Under the pieces are notes generated by a model. That model was not told the DNA's origin and made no database searches. It saw nothing but the letters and a program-made list of their open reading frames with translations. Positions 1-7,603 of a stretch of DNA of 36,134 bases are shown here, piece after piece. The position numbers and the translations under genes are program-made. Each line of letters begins with the position of its first letter. Position 1 is the stretch's first letter. The stretch is from an uncultured Clostridia bacterium (GTDB lineage Bacteria > Bacillota > Clostridia > UMGS1883). The DNA lies in NCBI GenBank assembly GCA_947624455.1, contig CANQKL010000002.1, positions 1 through 36,134 of the forward strand. The letters are read 5' to 3'.

Positions 1-453
1 ACCGGCCCGGCCACCAATGAGGACGTGTTCTGGAACTGCTTTGCCCAGCTGTTTGGGGAGCGGGTCCGGGAGGACTTGCCGGTTTTCGAATCCTTTTACC
101 GGGAGGAGTTTCAGGAGGTCCGCACCGTGTGCGGCTATGACCCGGCGGCGGCCGCCGCCGTCCATCGGATCCGGGATTTGGGCCTCCGGCTGGTGCTGGC
201 CACCAACCCCATTTTTCCCGCCATTGCCACCCGCAGCCGGGTCCGCTGGGCGGGGCTGGTCCCGGAGGACTTTGAGTACATCACCACCTATGAAAATTCC
301 CACAGCAGCAAGCCCAACCTGGCCTACTACCGGGAGATCCTGGCGGAACGGGCCTTGGCGCCGGAGACGTGCCTGATGGTGGGCAACGACGTGTCCGAGG
401 ACATGGTGGCCCGGGAGCTGGGTGTGACCTACCGCATCCGGCCCTTGGAGTGA
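1..453 (+). CDS. HAD-superfamily hydrolase, 3' part only
   Basis: The frame is open from the window edge, so the start and catalytic motif I lie outside. What remains is a haloacid-dehalogenase phosphatase: motif II as LATNP, motif III lysine in SSKPN, and motif IV as MVGNDVSEDM, the acidic pair that binds Mg2+. Members dephosphorylate small phosphometabolites in the cytoplasm; the substrate cannot be told. After motif IV related proteins usually run on for roughly 30-40 residues with a threonine-aspartate segment, but this one stops at TYRIRPLE, so the C terminus looks short. GC in the first 240 bases is about 65% by my count, clearly above the genes that follow. A promoter begins only a few bases after the stop, so transcription of the next gene is separate. 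Confidence 0.8.
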   Translation, partial: TGPATNEDVFWNCFAQLFGERVREDLPVFESFYREEFQEVRTVCGYDPAAAAAVHRIRDLGLRLVLATNPIFPAIATRSRVRWAGLVPEDFEYITTYENSHSSKPNLAYYREILAERALAPETCLMVGNDVSEDMVARELGVTYRIRPLE

Positions 454-459
454 AAGAAC

Positions 460-489
460 TTGACATTCGACTGCGTTTTGTGGTATAAT
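460..489 (+). promoter_or_regulatory. Sigma-A promoter P1 for the stalk protein gene
   Basis: A consensus -35 TTGACA (460-465) and -10 TATAAT (484-489) are separated by 18 bases, with a TGG extension in front of the -10. It lies just after the HAD stop codon and about 110 bases before the ATG at 597. Confidence 0.8.
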
Positions 490-505
490 GTTTTTGTAGA
501 TTCCA

Positions 506-537
506 TTGCAAGCAAGGATTTTTGCTCATGGTATAAT
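506..537 (+). promoter_or_regulatory. Second, extended -10 promoter P2
   Basis: A second TATAAT (532-537) is preceded by the same ATGG/TGG extension as P1. The -35 candidate TTGCAA (506-511) is 20 bases away, which is long, so this promoter would rely on its extended -10. The block TGGTATAAT occurs twice, 48 bases apart. Confidence 0.5.
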
Positions 538-596
538 ATCTATGTAAATTTGCTGCGCCGCCTAAGTTTAAGCCAGATACTCTGAGGAGTGATAAA

Positions 597-3050
597 ATGA
601 AAAAAGCTGTTTCGATCTTGCTGGCCCTAACCCTGCTTTTTGCCTGTCTGCCCGCTTTCGCGGAGGATGAGGAAGTCCTAAAGGTGACGGTCAACGGCAC
701 GGCTGTGTATTTTGCCGACGCCCTGCCCTACGACTCCGACGGCACGGTAATGGCGGCCATATCGCCTATCGCCGAAGCTATGGGCCTGAACTACAGTTGG
801 TACCCGACTCTGGAAAAGGCCGTTCTTTCCGACAACAAGCTCAGGGTGGAGCTGGTTGCCGGTCAGATAAGCGTAAAGCTCAGCGGCTCCACCTTCATTG
901 CCGATTCCCCGCTGTCCCTGGACGAATGGGACAGGCTTTACGCCAGCGTGGCGACCATCCAGCGGCTGGCTCAGTACTTCGGCTGGGAGCCGACCGTGTA
1001 CGGCAACGCTCTGCGGCTTCGCCGGGACGGGGGCTTCGCGGTGTTCGTCAACGGCGCGAGGCTGTCCTTCAACGACTTTGCTCCGGTAGTCAGGAACGGA
1101 GAGGACTATATTCCGCTCCAGGCCGCGGCCCAAGCCATGGGGCTGGACTTCGACTGGTCGAGGGAACGGCTGAGCGCGGAACTCGTCCAGGAGGAGACCG
1201 GCCGCCGCATGAACATTAACATCAGCGACGGCTTCGCCAACGGAGCCACGTCTCAGACCGAGGGCGCGCTATACGAGGACAACCGGCTCTTTGTGAGCGC
1301 GGAAAAGCTGATATCCATTGCGGAATATTTCGGCGGGACAGGCTCGTACAACCTTTACCAAAACGGCATGGCCTTTTCTGTTGGCCAGCCCTGCGCGGTC
1401 ACTGTGAACGGCATCCTCGTCGTCTTTCCCGACGTCCAACCGGCTGACGGCGGCGGCCTGCTCATCCCCGCCCGGCCCGTGTTTGAGGCAATGGGCCTAA
1501 AATTTGTCTGGGACAGGGAGGGCGAAAAGGCGGAGATCGTAAAGACCGCCCGCAAGAAAGCTATCCTGACCCCCGGCGTTCCCGAACTCGGAGAGGTCAA
1601 CGCCCGTTCGGAAAAGACCGCCACGCTTGACCGAGCGCCTGAGTTCATGGATAACAGGCTGATGATAAGTTCCCAGACACTGGCCCGGGCGGCGGACTTC
1701 TTCGACATGGATATCACCGTGAGCGGCGGTCTTATAGAGGTGACCGACCCGGAGGCCGAGGCTTATACCCCCGTCCGCGAGGCCGAGCCGGAGGAGCCTC
1801 GGGAGCAGGGGATCCGCGTGGAGCTGGACGGTCGGGAAATAAGCTTTCCCGACGTTAAGCCCTTTTCCCAGGGCGGGCGCACTCTCGTGCCTATCCGGGC
1901 CGTGGCCGAGGAAATGGGGCTTGATGTGTACTGGGACGGCGGCGACGGCGTGGAGATATATGACGGCGGCGACTACCTGGAAATGACCCTTGGCAGCGAC
2001 GTCCTGACCGGTCGGCGCGGCGGCGTCAAGGTGGAGTCGCGGCTGGACGTTCCCGCCATGTCCTACCAGGGCCGAACCTGCATACCCATAAGGGCGGTAA
2101 TGGAATTTTTCGGCGCGGCGGTGCGTTGGAACGGCGAGGCCTCGCTGGTGAGCATCGCGTCCTCCCGTGAAAGCCGGGAATCCTCTGTGCGGGAGGTCGG
2201 AAGCAAAGAGGATTTCGGCGTGGAGCTTGGCTTTACCATAAACGCGCCCCTGACCGGCAGCGACGTCAGCTTTTCCATAGTAAACGGCAACACCGCCAGA
2301 GTCGCATACAACAGCGGCGGCGCGGCCTTCGTATTCAACGCTTCCAGCGAGAGCGGCGGGGCGGCGCTAAAAAGCAGCGATTTTGACGGTCCGGTCATAA
2401 GCCAGAAGGCTTTGGTCAACGGGGTCGAAACTCAGATATACAGCGGCAGCACGGTCTTTTCCACCAAAGCCGCCTACTGGAAAATCGGCTCGTACAGCTT
2501 TAGTCTTGAAACTGAGGACGCCGTCAGCTCCTCGTTCCTGACCCTGGCCGAGGCGGCGGCCCGCACCTTCGTTATTGTGAAGGAGGTCGAACCCGAGAAC
2601 AACGGGATCAAATTTTCTCCCAATATGAGCGCGGTCACGGTGGACGGCTCCTCCTTCTTCACGGATCTCGGCATTTCCATGACCGTACCCGAGGGGGCCG
2701 AAAACATGAGCTTCAAAATATACGACGGCGTTATAGCTGAAATAACCTTTACCTTCGAGGATTACGACTACGTCCTGCGGGCGGCGGTAAATGGCGGCGA
2801 CCTGTGGGACATGGGCGACGGGGCCAGCTTTACGGCGGAGAATTTCCAGGTGTCGGGCCTTTACGGCATGGGCATAGCCATGGTAACGATAAATTTGTTT
2901 CCTGATGTTGGCAGGGCCGCCTCATGGAGCTGGGGAGACGTAAAATTTTTCCTGAGCTGTCATGACGCGGATATCCCGTCGGCCGTTTTCCGCCAGGTCT
3001 GCGAGGACTGCGGCGAGATGAGTTCGAAAACTCTGACGCTGGGACTGTAA
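597..3050 (+). CDS. Secreted multi-stalk-domain protein (copper amine oxidase N-terminal-like repeats)
   Basis: This 817-residue protein has a signal peptide (residues 1-22, hydrophobic core then AFA). Four tandem units of about 120 residues follow, near 28-140, 147-260, 265-385 and 405-520. Each opens with a V-NG-I-F-D strand pattern and an IPIRA/EAMGL helix ending in a Trp, the signature of the copper amine oxidase N-terminal stalk domain (PF07833). Such domains are structural or cell-surface modules in Clostridia and do not imply oxidase activity; no catalytic domain is seen. Residues 521-817 look beta-rich and I recognise no family there. The start is supported by GAGGAG at 584-589, seven bases before the ATG. 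Two promoters sit upstream. A role in the cell wall or in surface binding is inferred. Confidence 0.85.
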   Translation: MKKAVSILLALTLLFACLPAFAEDEEVLKVTVNGTAVYFADALPYDSDGTVMAAISPIAEAMGLNYSWYPTLEKAVLSDNKLRVELVAGQISVKLSGSTFIADSPLSLDEWDRLYASVATIQRLAQYFGWEPTVYGNALRLRRDGGFAVFVNGARLSFNDFAPVVRNGEDYIPLQAAAQAMGLDFDWSRERLSAELVQEETGRRMNINISDGFANGATSQTEGALYEDNRLFVSAEKLISIAEYFGGTGSYNLYQNGMAFSVGQPCAVTVNGILVVFPDVQPADGGGLLIPARPVFEAMGLKFVWDREGEKAEIVKTARKKAILTPGVPELGEVNARSEKTATLDRAPEFMDNRLMISSQTLARAADFFDMDITVSGGLIEVTDPEAEAYTPVREAEPEEPREQGIRVELDGREISFPDVKPFSQGGRTLVPIRAVAEEMGLDVYWDGGDGVEIYDGGDYLEMTLGSDVLTGRRGGVKVESRLDVPAMSYQGRTCIPIRAVMEFFGAAVRWNGEASLVSIASSRESRESSVREVGSKEDFGVELGFTINAPLTGSDVSFSIVNGNTARVAYNSGGAAFVFNASSESGGAALKSSDFDGPVISQKALVNGVETQIYSGSTVFSTKAAYWKIGSYSFSLETEDAVSSSFLTLAEAAARTFVIVKEVEPENNGIKFSPNMSAVTVDGSSFFTDLGISMTVPEGAENMSFKIYDGVIAEITFTFEDYDYVLRAAVNGGDLWDMGDGASFTAENFQVSGLYGMGIAMVTINLFPDVGRAASWSWGDVKFFLSCHDADIPSAVFRQVCEDCGEMSSKTLTLGL

Positions 3051-3100
3051 AAAACGGGGGTGGGGGAACGGCGGCATTGCAAAATGTTTGCTCCTCCTTT

Positions 3101-3270
3101 CCCACAAGCAACTTCGTTGCTTGTGGGGGCCATTGTTTTCCCGCGAAACCCTTTAAATTTGTGTCCAGCGTCACGCTGGCGGGCGCTTTCGCTTACGAAA
3201 AATCAATAAATTGATTTTTCTACCCCGATTATGATATACAATCCCGGGTACACGCCCCGGGATTGTATAT
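3101..3270. other. Cluster of perfect hairpins between genes
   Basis: The 326-base gap between 3050 and 3377 has no credible gene but holds four perfect inverted repeats: a 12-bp stem at 3101-3127 with a 3-base loop, a 6-bp stem at 3165-3179, a 10-bp A/T-rich stem at 3197-3220, and a 15-bp stem at 3234-3270. A further GCGAAA/TTTCGC pair (3143-3148 with 3187-3192) encloses the second. The last is a terminator; the function of the others is unknown. Confidence 0.6.
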
Positions 3271-3277
3271 TTTTTAT
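3234..3277 (+). terminator. Rho-independent terminator with 15-bp perfect stem
   Basis: The arms 3234-3248 and 3256-3270 (ATACAATCCCGGG and its complement at the core) flank a 7-base loop and are followed by TTTTTAT on the plus strand. It could end transcripts from the stalk gene and insulate the sigma factor gene. Confidence 0.7.
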
Positions 3278-3376
3278 CGTTCTTTTTAAAATAATTTGTT
3301 CTTCGGCGCAGCAATACGCCGGTCTGAAACGTATTATTGGTGTATCGATACAAAAAGCGCACAGGAGGCGACCGAT

Positions 3377-3865
3377 GTGAACGACGAGGATCGCGAATAC
3401 TTTTCCGCCGTCTATGACAAATACGCGGACACAGTGTACCGGCTGGGGCTGGTGTGGCTGAACAACAGGGCCGACGCCGAGGATCTGACCGCCGATCTGT
3501 TTGTGAAGCTGATGAGCCGGCCCCGGCGGGGCTTTGAAAGCGGCGAACACGAAAAGGCCTTTGTCATCCGCTCGGCCATAAACCTCTGCAAAGACAGGCT
3601 CCGGCGGAGGAAATTCCGGCAGGAAAGCTATGACGACGTTCTCGGATATATGAGTACTCCGGAGGAGATCGGGCTGATGGAAGAGATCCTCGCCCTGCCG
3701 CCCAAATACCGGGCGGTCATATATCTCCACCACTGTCAGGGCTACTCCACCGCCGAGGTGGCAAGGCTGCTGGGGCTTAGGGAAAGCACCGTCCGCTCAC
3801 AGCTCGCCCGGGGACGGGAAAAGCTTAGAACCCAGCTCAACGAGGGAGGTTTTAACTGTGTATAA
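3377..3865 (+). CDS. ECF-type RNA polymerase sigma factor
   Basis: The 162-residue product has the two-domain layout of an extracytoplasmic-function sigma factor. Region 2 lies near residues 5-50 (YDKYADTVYRLGLVWL, then an ADAEDLTADLF segment). Region 4 lies near 107-157, with ALPPKYRAVIYLHH followed by a helix-turn-helix (YSTAEVARLLGLRESTVRSQ). It directs RNA polymerase to a small promoter set, usually for envelope or stress genes. The frame is open upstream to 3296, but I chose GTG 3377 because AGGAGG (3363-3368) sits eight bases before it; an ATG at 3375 is out of frame and hits a stop at once. It overlaps the next gene by eight bases, the usual sigma/anti-sigma arrangement. I could not find a convincing copy of its own recognition site upstream. 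Confidence 0.88.
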   Translation: MNDEDREYFSAVYDKYADTVYRLGLVWLNNRADAEDLTADLFVKLMSRPRRGFESGEHEKAFVIRSAINLCKDRLRRRKFRQESYDDVLGYMSTPEEIGLMEEILALPPKYRAVIYLHHCQGYSTAEVARLLGLRESTVRSQLARGREKLRTQLNEGGFNCV

Positions 3866-4742
3866 TAATCTGTTTGACAAAATAAAACCGGAGGAGTCCC
3901 TCCGGCGGAAAATCGAGGAAAGGATCGATGCTAACATGAAAACAAAAAAGAGTTTCCCCATTAAAATTACGGTTCTGGCGGCCTGTTTAGTCCTGGCCCT
4001 GTCGGCGGGGGCTTTAGCGGCCTACCGTTTTCTCTCCGCCGGTCAGGCGGCCAGGGAGCTGGGCGACAACAAACTGGCAGTCAGCTTTGAGGACGGGCAG
4101 GCCATGGACGCTGCCGCTCAAGAGGATCCCTACCGCGCCACTCTTTTGGGAGTTTGCAGCGGCGAAAACCTCAGCGACTTTGGGCAAACGGGCGAGGACA
4201 TATTCCCTGAACGCACCTATGCGGTGATGGCGATTGAGCGCACCGATGGGCGGGAAATGACCCTCGACGACGGCATAACGGTTTCGCCGCTTATCCAGGG
4301 TCTCGACCCTATGCGCTACAACATCTTTTCTCTTGAAGGCAGCATGACGGGCAAAATAATCGACGGGACGCTGTACCGCATTGTGGAGTGCGACAGCATC
4401 GAGTGTTTGGCCGACCGGCAGATTTATCTGGCCGTTTACGACGGATTGGCCCCCAACAGCGCATACTCCATGGACGCGGACACCGGCGAAATAAGTCCCA
4501 AGGCTGATTATGACGGGGTAAATATGCTGCTGGAGCTGAACCTTGACCCCGAAAAAGCCGACCCTGTCAAGGCCCAGGCCCTTATAGACAGAGTGGAGGA
4601 GCGAATGGGCGGGGAAGCCTACGACGAGACCGACGAAGCTCCGAAGCTTACGGCGAAGGGAGAAGATGAAAAAATCATCCTCACCGAGACCGGCAGCGAG
4701 GATGAAAAGAACTTTATAGTCGAATATCAAAACAACAAGTAA
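3858..4742 (+). CDS. Single-pass membrane protein, probable anti-sigma factor/sensor
   Basis: The 294-residue product has a short charged N-terminal segment (1-33), one membrane helix (about 35-56) and a roughly 235-residue C-terminal part that should lie outside the cell. The size, topology and eight-base overlap with the ECF sigma gene point to a partner that holds the sigma factor at the membrane and senses an envelope signal. It has no zinc-binding HxxxCxxC anti-sigma motif, so it would be of the non-zinc, transmembrane type common in Clostridia. The outer domain is acidic and I recognise no family in it. The GTG start is supported by GGGAGG at 3844-3849, inside the end of the sigma gene, so the two are probably translationally coupled. 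The anti-sigma role is inferred from context. Confidence 0.75.
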   Translation: MYNNLFDKIKPEESLRRKIEERIDANMKTKKSFPIKITVLAACLVLALSAGALAAYRFLSAGQAARELGDNKLAVSFEDGQAMDAAAQEDPYRATLLGVCSGENLSDFGQTGEDIFPERTYAVMAIERTDGREMTLDDGITVSPLIQGLDPMRYNIFSLEGSMTGKIIDGTLYRIVECDSIECLADRQIYLAVYDGLAPNSAYSMDADTGEISPKADYDGVNMLLELNLDPEKADPVKAQALIDRVEERMGGEAYDETDEAPKLTAKGEDEKIILTETGSEDEKNFIVEYQNNK

Positions 4743-4758
4743 TTGTCCAAAGATACCT

Positions 4759-4787
4759 AAGTGGAACCCGCACCGGGTTCCACTTTT
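4759..4787 (+). terminator. Terminator after the sigma/anti-sigma pair
   Basis: AAGTGGAACCCG (4759-4770) and its perfect complement (4774-4785) form a 12-bp stem with a 3-base loop, followed by TTTT on the plus strand. The convergent gene at 4801 ends just beyond it; the minus-strand side lacks a good T-run. Confidence 0.8.
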
Positions 4788-4800
4788 AACATAAAAATGA

Positions 4801-6063
4801 TTAAAATTCTATACTTATTCCCAGCAAAGCCGCCGTGTTGGGGTTGACGCTCACCGTCAGCTCATCGGCGGAAAGGCTTTCCACAGGCATCGCGCCCAGA
4901 CTGGCAACCTCGCCCTTTAGATAGCGGACGGCCATCCGACCGGCCCGATAGCCTAAGTTGTAATAGTTCACCGTTGCGGATACAAGGGCTCCCCGCTCAA
5001 CAAGACTTTCATTAAAGGCCATAGTCGGTATTTTGGCGGCATTGGCTGCGGCTATCATTTCCTCGGTCGCGCCCGCAAAGTATATGGCTCTCCCCTCGCC
5101 CGCGCAGGCCCTTACCTGGGCCGCGCCGTCGGCGGACGCAGCAACTATGTCGGACTCAAGTCCCGCGGCTTTGGCAGCGTTGGAAACCGCCTCGGCCAAA
5201 CGGTCAAGTTGCATATCTCCGTCGCAGATCACCGTCACGGCTTTAAGGCCGGGAACCATATTCTTGAGAGTCTCTATCTCACCGGCTGGGTCGGCCACAT
5301 CCTTCACGCCGGACACATTGCCGCCGGGAGCGGCCTCCGAAGCCACTAACCCCGCCTCCACAGGCTGACTGACAGCTCCGAACAGCACGGGCTGACCGGA
5401 ATAATTTGCCGCCGTGACCGCCGCCGTGCCAAGGGCAAAGACCAGGTCCTTGCCGTCGTCCTTAAAGTTCTGAGCAATGCTGGCGCAGACTGAGCCGTTG
5501 CCGTAGCCGCATTTTTCCTCGATATACACCTTCAGCCCGCTGTCCTTCAAAGCGTCGGCAAAGCCGATACTGGCCTGGTCGAGGGCGGGATGATCGGCGG
5601 CGCTGATAACGCCTATCTTAACGGTGTCAGCGTCGTTGATGATAACCGAGTTACTGTCGCCGTCCCACTCCACATCGCAGCCGAAAGCCTCGCTGAGGGC
5701 GCGAACCGGCACAAGGGTGCGGCCGTTGATGGCCTGGGGTACAACGTCGAACTGACCGGAAGCGGCGACCGCGCCGCCAACGCGCTTTTCATAGCGGTCA
5801 TTTCCCAGCCAGCAGACCACCTGCTCGCCGCCCTTGTCGATAGTCACCTGCTGACTGGCGGCCTCGTAGCTCACCTGACAGCCCATCGCCTCGAACACGG
5901 CGCGGATGGGTACAAGTGTGCGGCCGTCCAACGCCACCGGCGGCTGGTCGAAGTACACCGCGTCCCCGTTCACCGTGACGCCTATATCCGCCGCCTCCGC
6001 CGCTGCCGCGCTCAGTCCCACAAGGGCGGCCAGAGCTATTGATACAAGCTTTATCTTTTTCAT
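4801..6063 (-). CDS. Stalk-domain / TrpX-like ABC substrate-binding fusion protein
   Basis: The 420-residue protein has a signal peptide (about 1-24) without any lipobox cysteine. Two copper amine oxidase N-terminal stalk domains follow (about 26-75 and 90-145; both contain DGRTLVPIRA-like or NGRTLVPVRA). Residues 150-420 match the ABC_sub_bind family (PF04392, TrpX/DUF534 type): KIGVISAADHPALDQASIGF, then a GTAAV and an LFGAVSQPVEAGLV segment and a C-terminal NYYNLGYRAGRMAVRYL. The family binds amino-acid-like or other small ligands for an ABC importer, but no permease or ATPase gene is nearby. ATG 6063 is preferred over the longer GTG 6069 because GGGGAG (6072-6077) is eight bases before the ATG and only two before the GTG. 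It has its own promoter. The stalk domains may replace lipid anchoring. Confidence 0.85.
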   Translation of the reverse strand: MKKIKLVSIALAALVGLSAAAAEAADIGVTVNGDAVYFDQPPVALDGRTLVPIRAVFEAMGCQVSYEAASQQVTIDKGGEQVVCWLGNDRYEKRVGGAVAASGQFDVVPQAINGRTLVPVRALSEAFGCDVEWDGDSNSVIINDADTVKIGVISAADHPALDQASIGFADALKDSGLKVYIEEKCGYGNGSVCASIAQNFKDDGKDLVFALGTAAVTAANYSGQPVLFGAVSQPVEAGLVASEAAPGGNVSGVKDVADPAGEIETLKNMVPGLKAVTVICDGDMQLDRLAEAVSNAAKAAGLESDIVAASADGAAQVRACAGEGRAIYFAGATEEMIAAANAAKIPTMAFNESLVERGALVSATVNYYNLGYRAGRMAVRYLKGEVASLGAMPVESLSADELTVSVNPNTAALLGISIEF

Positions 6064-6092
6064 TTTCACAACTCCCCGTACTTTTTTCTTTT

Positions 6093-6121
6093 ATTATACA
6101 ACATAACTCACGATTTTGCAA
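6093..6121 (-). promoter_or_regulatory. Sigma-A promoter of the stalk/TrpX-like gene
   Basis: Reading the minus strand, -35 TTGCAA (6121-6116) and -10 TATAAT (6098-6093) are separated by 17 bases, about 30 bases before the start codon. Confidence 0.8.
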
Positions 6122-6131
6122 TAGCAAAAAC

Positions 6132-6174
6132 AAAAAAACTGTCCCCGCCAAGAGCTCCGGCTGGAACAGTTTTT
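6132..6174 (-). terminator. Terminator of the Na+-pump decarboxylase operon
   Basis: On the minus strand AAAAACTGT and ACAGTTTTT arms with further CC/GG and GCC/GGC pairing form a hairpin, followed by a run of T. It starts 13 bases after the oadA-like stop codon. Confidence 0.75.
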
Positions 6175-6187
6175 GTTATAGGGTTCT

Positions 6188-7588
6188 TTAGATGGGGTGT
6201 ACCTTGTCGGCCTTATCCGCCAGCTCGGCGTCCACCTTATACTTGCCCGCCTGACGGAACTGGAAGTACTTTACGGCCACCTGACCGAAGAGAGCGTAGC
6301 TGAGAACGTCCTCCTCCTGCTCGATGTACTCCTTTATCTCGCCGCGGAACTTGTCAAGCTCATTGGGGATGCTGTCGGCGGGACGGCCAGCGATCTGCTT
6401 TTCGTTGCCGATGATCTTTTTGACGAACTCGGGCTTGATGGGTACGGGAGTCTTGCCGTACTCGCCCTTTACCAGGCCCCGGAACTCCTTAGTGACATTC
6501 TTGTAGCGTTCGCCCAGAACCACGTTGAACACGGCCTGAGAGCCGACTATCTGGCTGGTGGGGGTAACAAGCGGAGGATATCCGGCGTCCTCACGGACGC
6601 GGGGAACCTCCTTGAGTACCTCCTGGAACTTATCCTCGGCCCCAAGCTGCTTGAGCTGGGAAAGCAGATTGCTGAGCATACCGCCGGGAACCTGATACTT
6701 GAGGGTGTTAACGTCCACAGCCAAGGACTTGGGGTTGAGCAGGCCGTCCTTAATGTACTTCTCGCGAAGGGGACGGAAATAGTCGGCCAGATCGCTGAGC
6801 AGGTTAAGGTCATAGCCCGTGTCGTACTCGGTACCCTTGAGAGTGGCCACAAGGGACTCCGTGGGAGGCTGAGAGGTACCCATTGCCAAAGGCGACAGAG
6901 CGCAGTCCACAATGTCCACGCCCGCCTCGATGGCCTTTAGGTAGGTCATGGAAGCCATACCGCTGGTGTAGTGGGTATGCAGCTCGATAGGTATTTTTAC
7001 GGCCTTTTTCATCTCGGACACCAGGTCATAGGCGTTGTAGGGGGTCAGCAGACCGGCCATGTCCTTGATGCAGATGGAATTCGCGCCCATATCCTCAAGC
7101 TGCTTCGCCAGCTTAACGAAGGACTCGTTGTTGTGGACGGGGCTGATGGTGTAGGAAATGGCGGCCTGAACGTGGCCCTTTTCCTTGATAGCGGCGTTGA
7201 TGGCCGTTTTGAGATTGCGAACGTCGTTGAGAGCGTCGAAAATACGGATTATGTCAATGCCGTTGGCGATGGACTTCTGAACGAAGTACTCCACCACGTC
7301 GTCGGCATAGTGGCGGTAGCCCAGGATGTTCTGGCCCCGGAACAGCATTTGGAGCGGGGTCTTTTTGGCCTTGGCCTTTATCTTCCTCAGCCGCTCCCAG
7401 GGATCCTCGTTCAGGAACCGAAGGCAGCTGTCAAAGGTGGCGCCGCCCCAGGCCTCCAGGGCGTTATAGCCCACGTTGTCCAGCATTTCCACCGCGCCCA
7501 GGATCTCGTCGGTGGTCATGCGGGTGGCGATAAGGGACTGGTGGGCGTCGCGCAAAATTGTTTCAGTTATTTTAACAGGTTTTGCCAT
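6188..7588 (-). CDS. oadA: Oxaloacetate decarboxylase alpha-type carboxyltransferase (5S-like)
   Basis: The 466-residue protein has the HMGL-like TIM barrel followed by the conserved PYC/OADA domain. Signature segments are ETILRDAHQSL at the N terminus (metal-binding Asp), LQMLFRGQN, ICIKDMAG (active-site lysine), ELHTHYTSG (metal-binding histidines) and VDCALSPLAMGTSQPP. The enzyme moves the carboxyl group of oxaloacetate, or of pyruvate in reverse, onto biotin in the cytoplasm. Unlike Klebsiella OadA it ends without a fused biotin domain; the biotin carrier is a separate gene three places upstream in the operon. It is also homologous to the 5S subunit of Propionibacterium transcarboxylase. 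The gap after oadB is 15 bases, the start is ATG with AGGAGG about seven bases upstream, and a terminator follows. Substrate assignment rests on the family. Confidence 0.93.
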   Translation of the reverse strand: MAKPVKITETILRDAHQSLIATRMTTDEILGAVEMLDNVGYNALEAWGGATFDSCLRFLNEDPWERLRKIKAKAKKTPLQMLFRGQNILGYRHYADDVVEYFVQKSIANGIDIIRIFDALNDVRNLKTAINAAIKEKGHVQAAISYTISPVHNNESFVKLAKQLEDMGANSICIKDMAGLLTPYNAYDLVSEMKKAVKIPIELHTHYTSGMASMTYLKAIEAGVDIVDCALSPLAMGTSQPPTESLVATLKGTEYDTGYDLNLLSDLADYFRPLREKYIKDGLLNPKSLAVDVNTLKYQVPGGMLSNLLSQLKQLGAEDKFQEVLKEVPRVREDAGYPPLVTPTSQIVGSQAVFNVVLGERYKNVTKEFRGLVKGEYGKTPVPIKPEFVKKIIGNEKQIAGRPADSIPNELDKFRGEIKEYIEQEEDVLSYALFGQVAVKYFQFRQAGKYKVDAELADKADKVHPI

Positions 7589-7603
7589 AGTAATTTCCTC
7601 CTT

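Noticed and set aside
597..3050. Copper amine oxidase enzyme
   Set aside because: Only the stalk-type N-terminal domain pattern is present; there is no catalytic domain with its topaquinone tyrosine.
3296..3376. Longer N terminus for the ECF sigma factor
   Set aside because: The upstream frame is open but has no ribosome site, runs close to a terminator, and the GTG at 3377 has a perfect AGGAGG.
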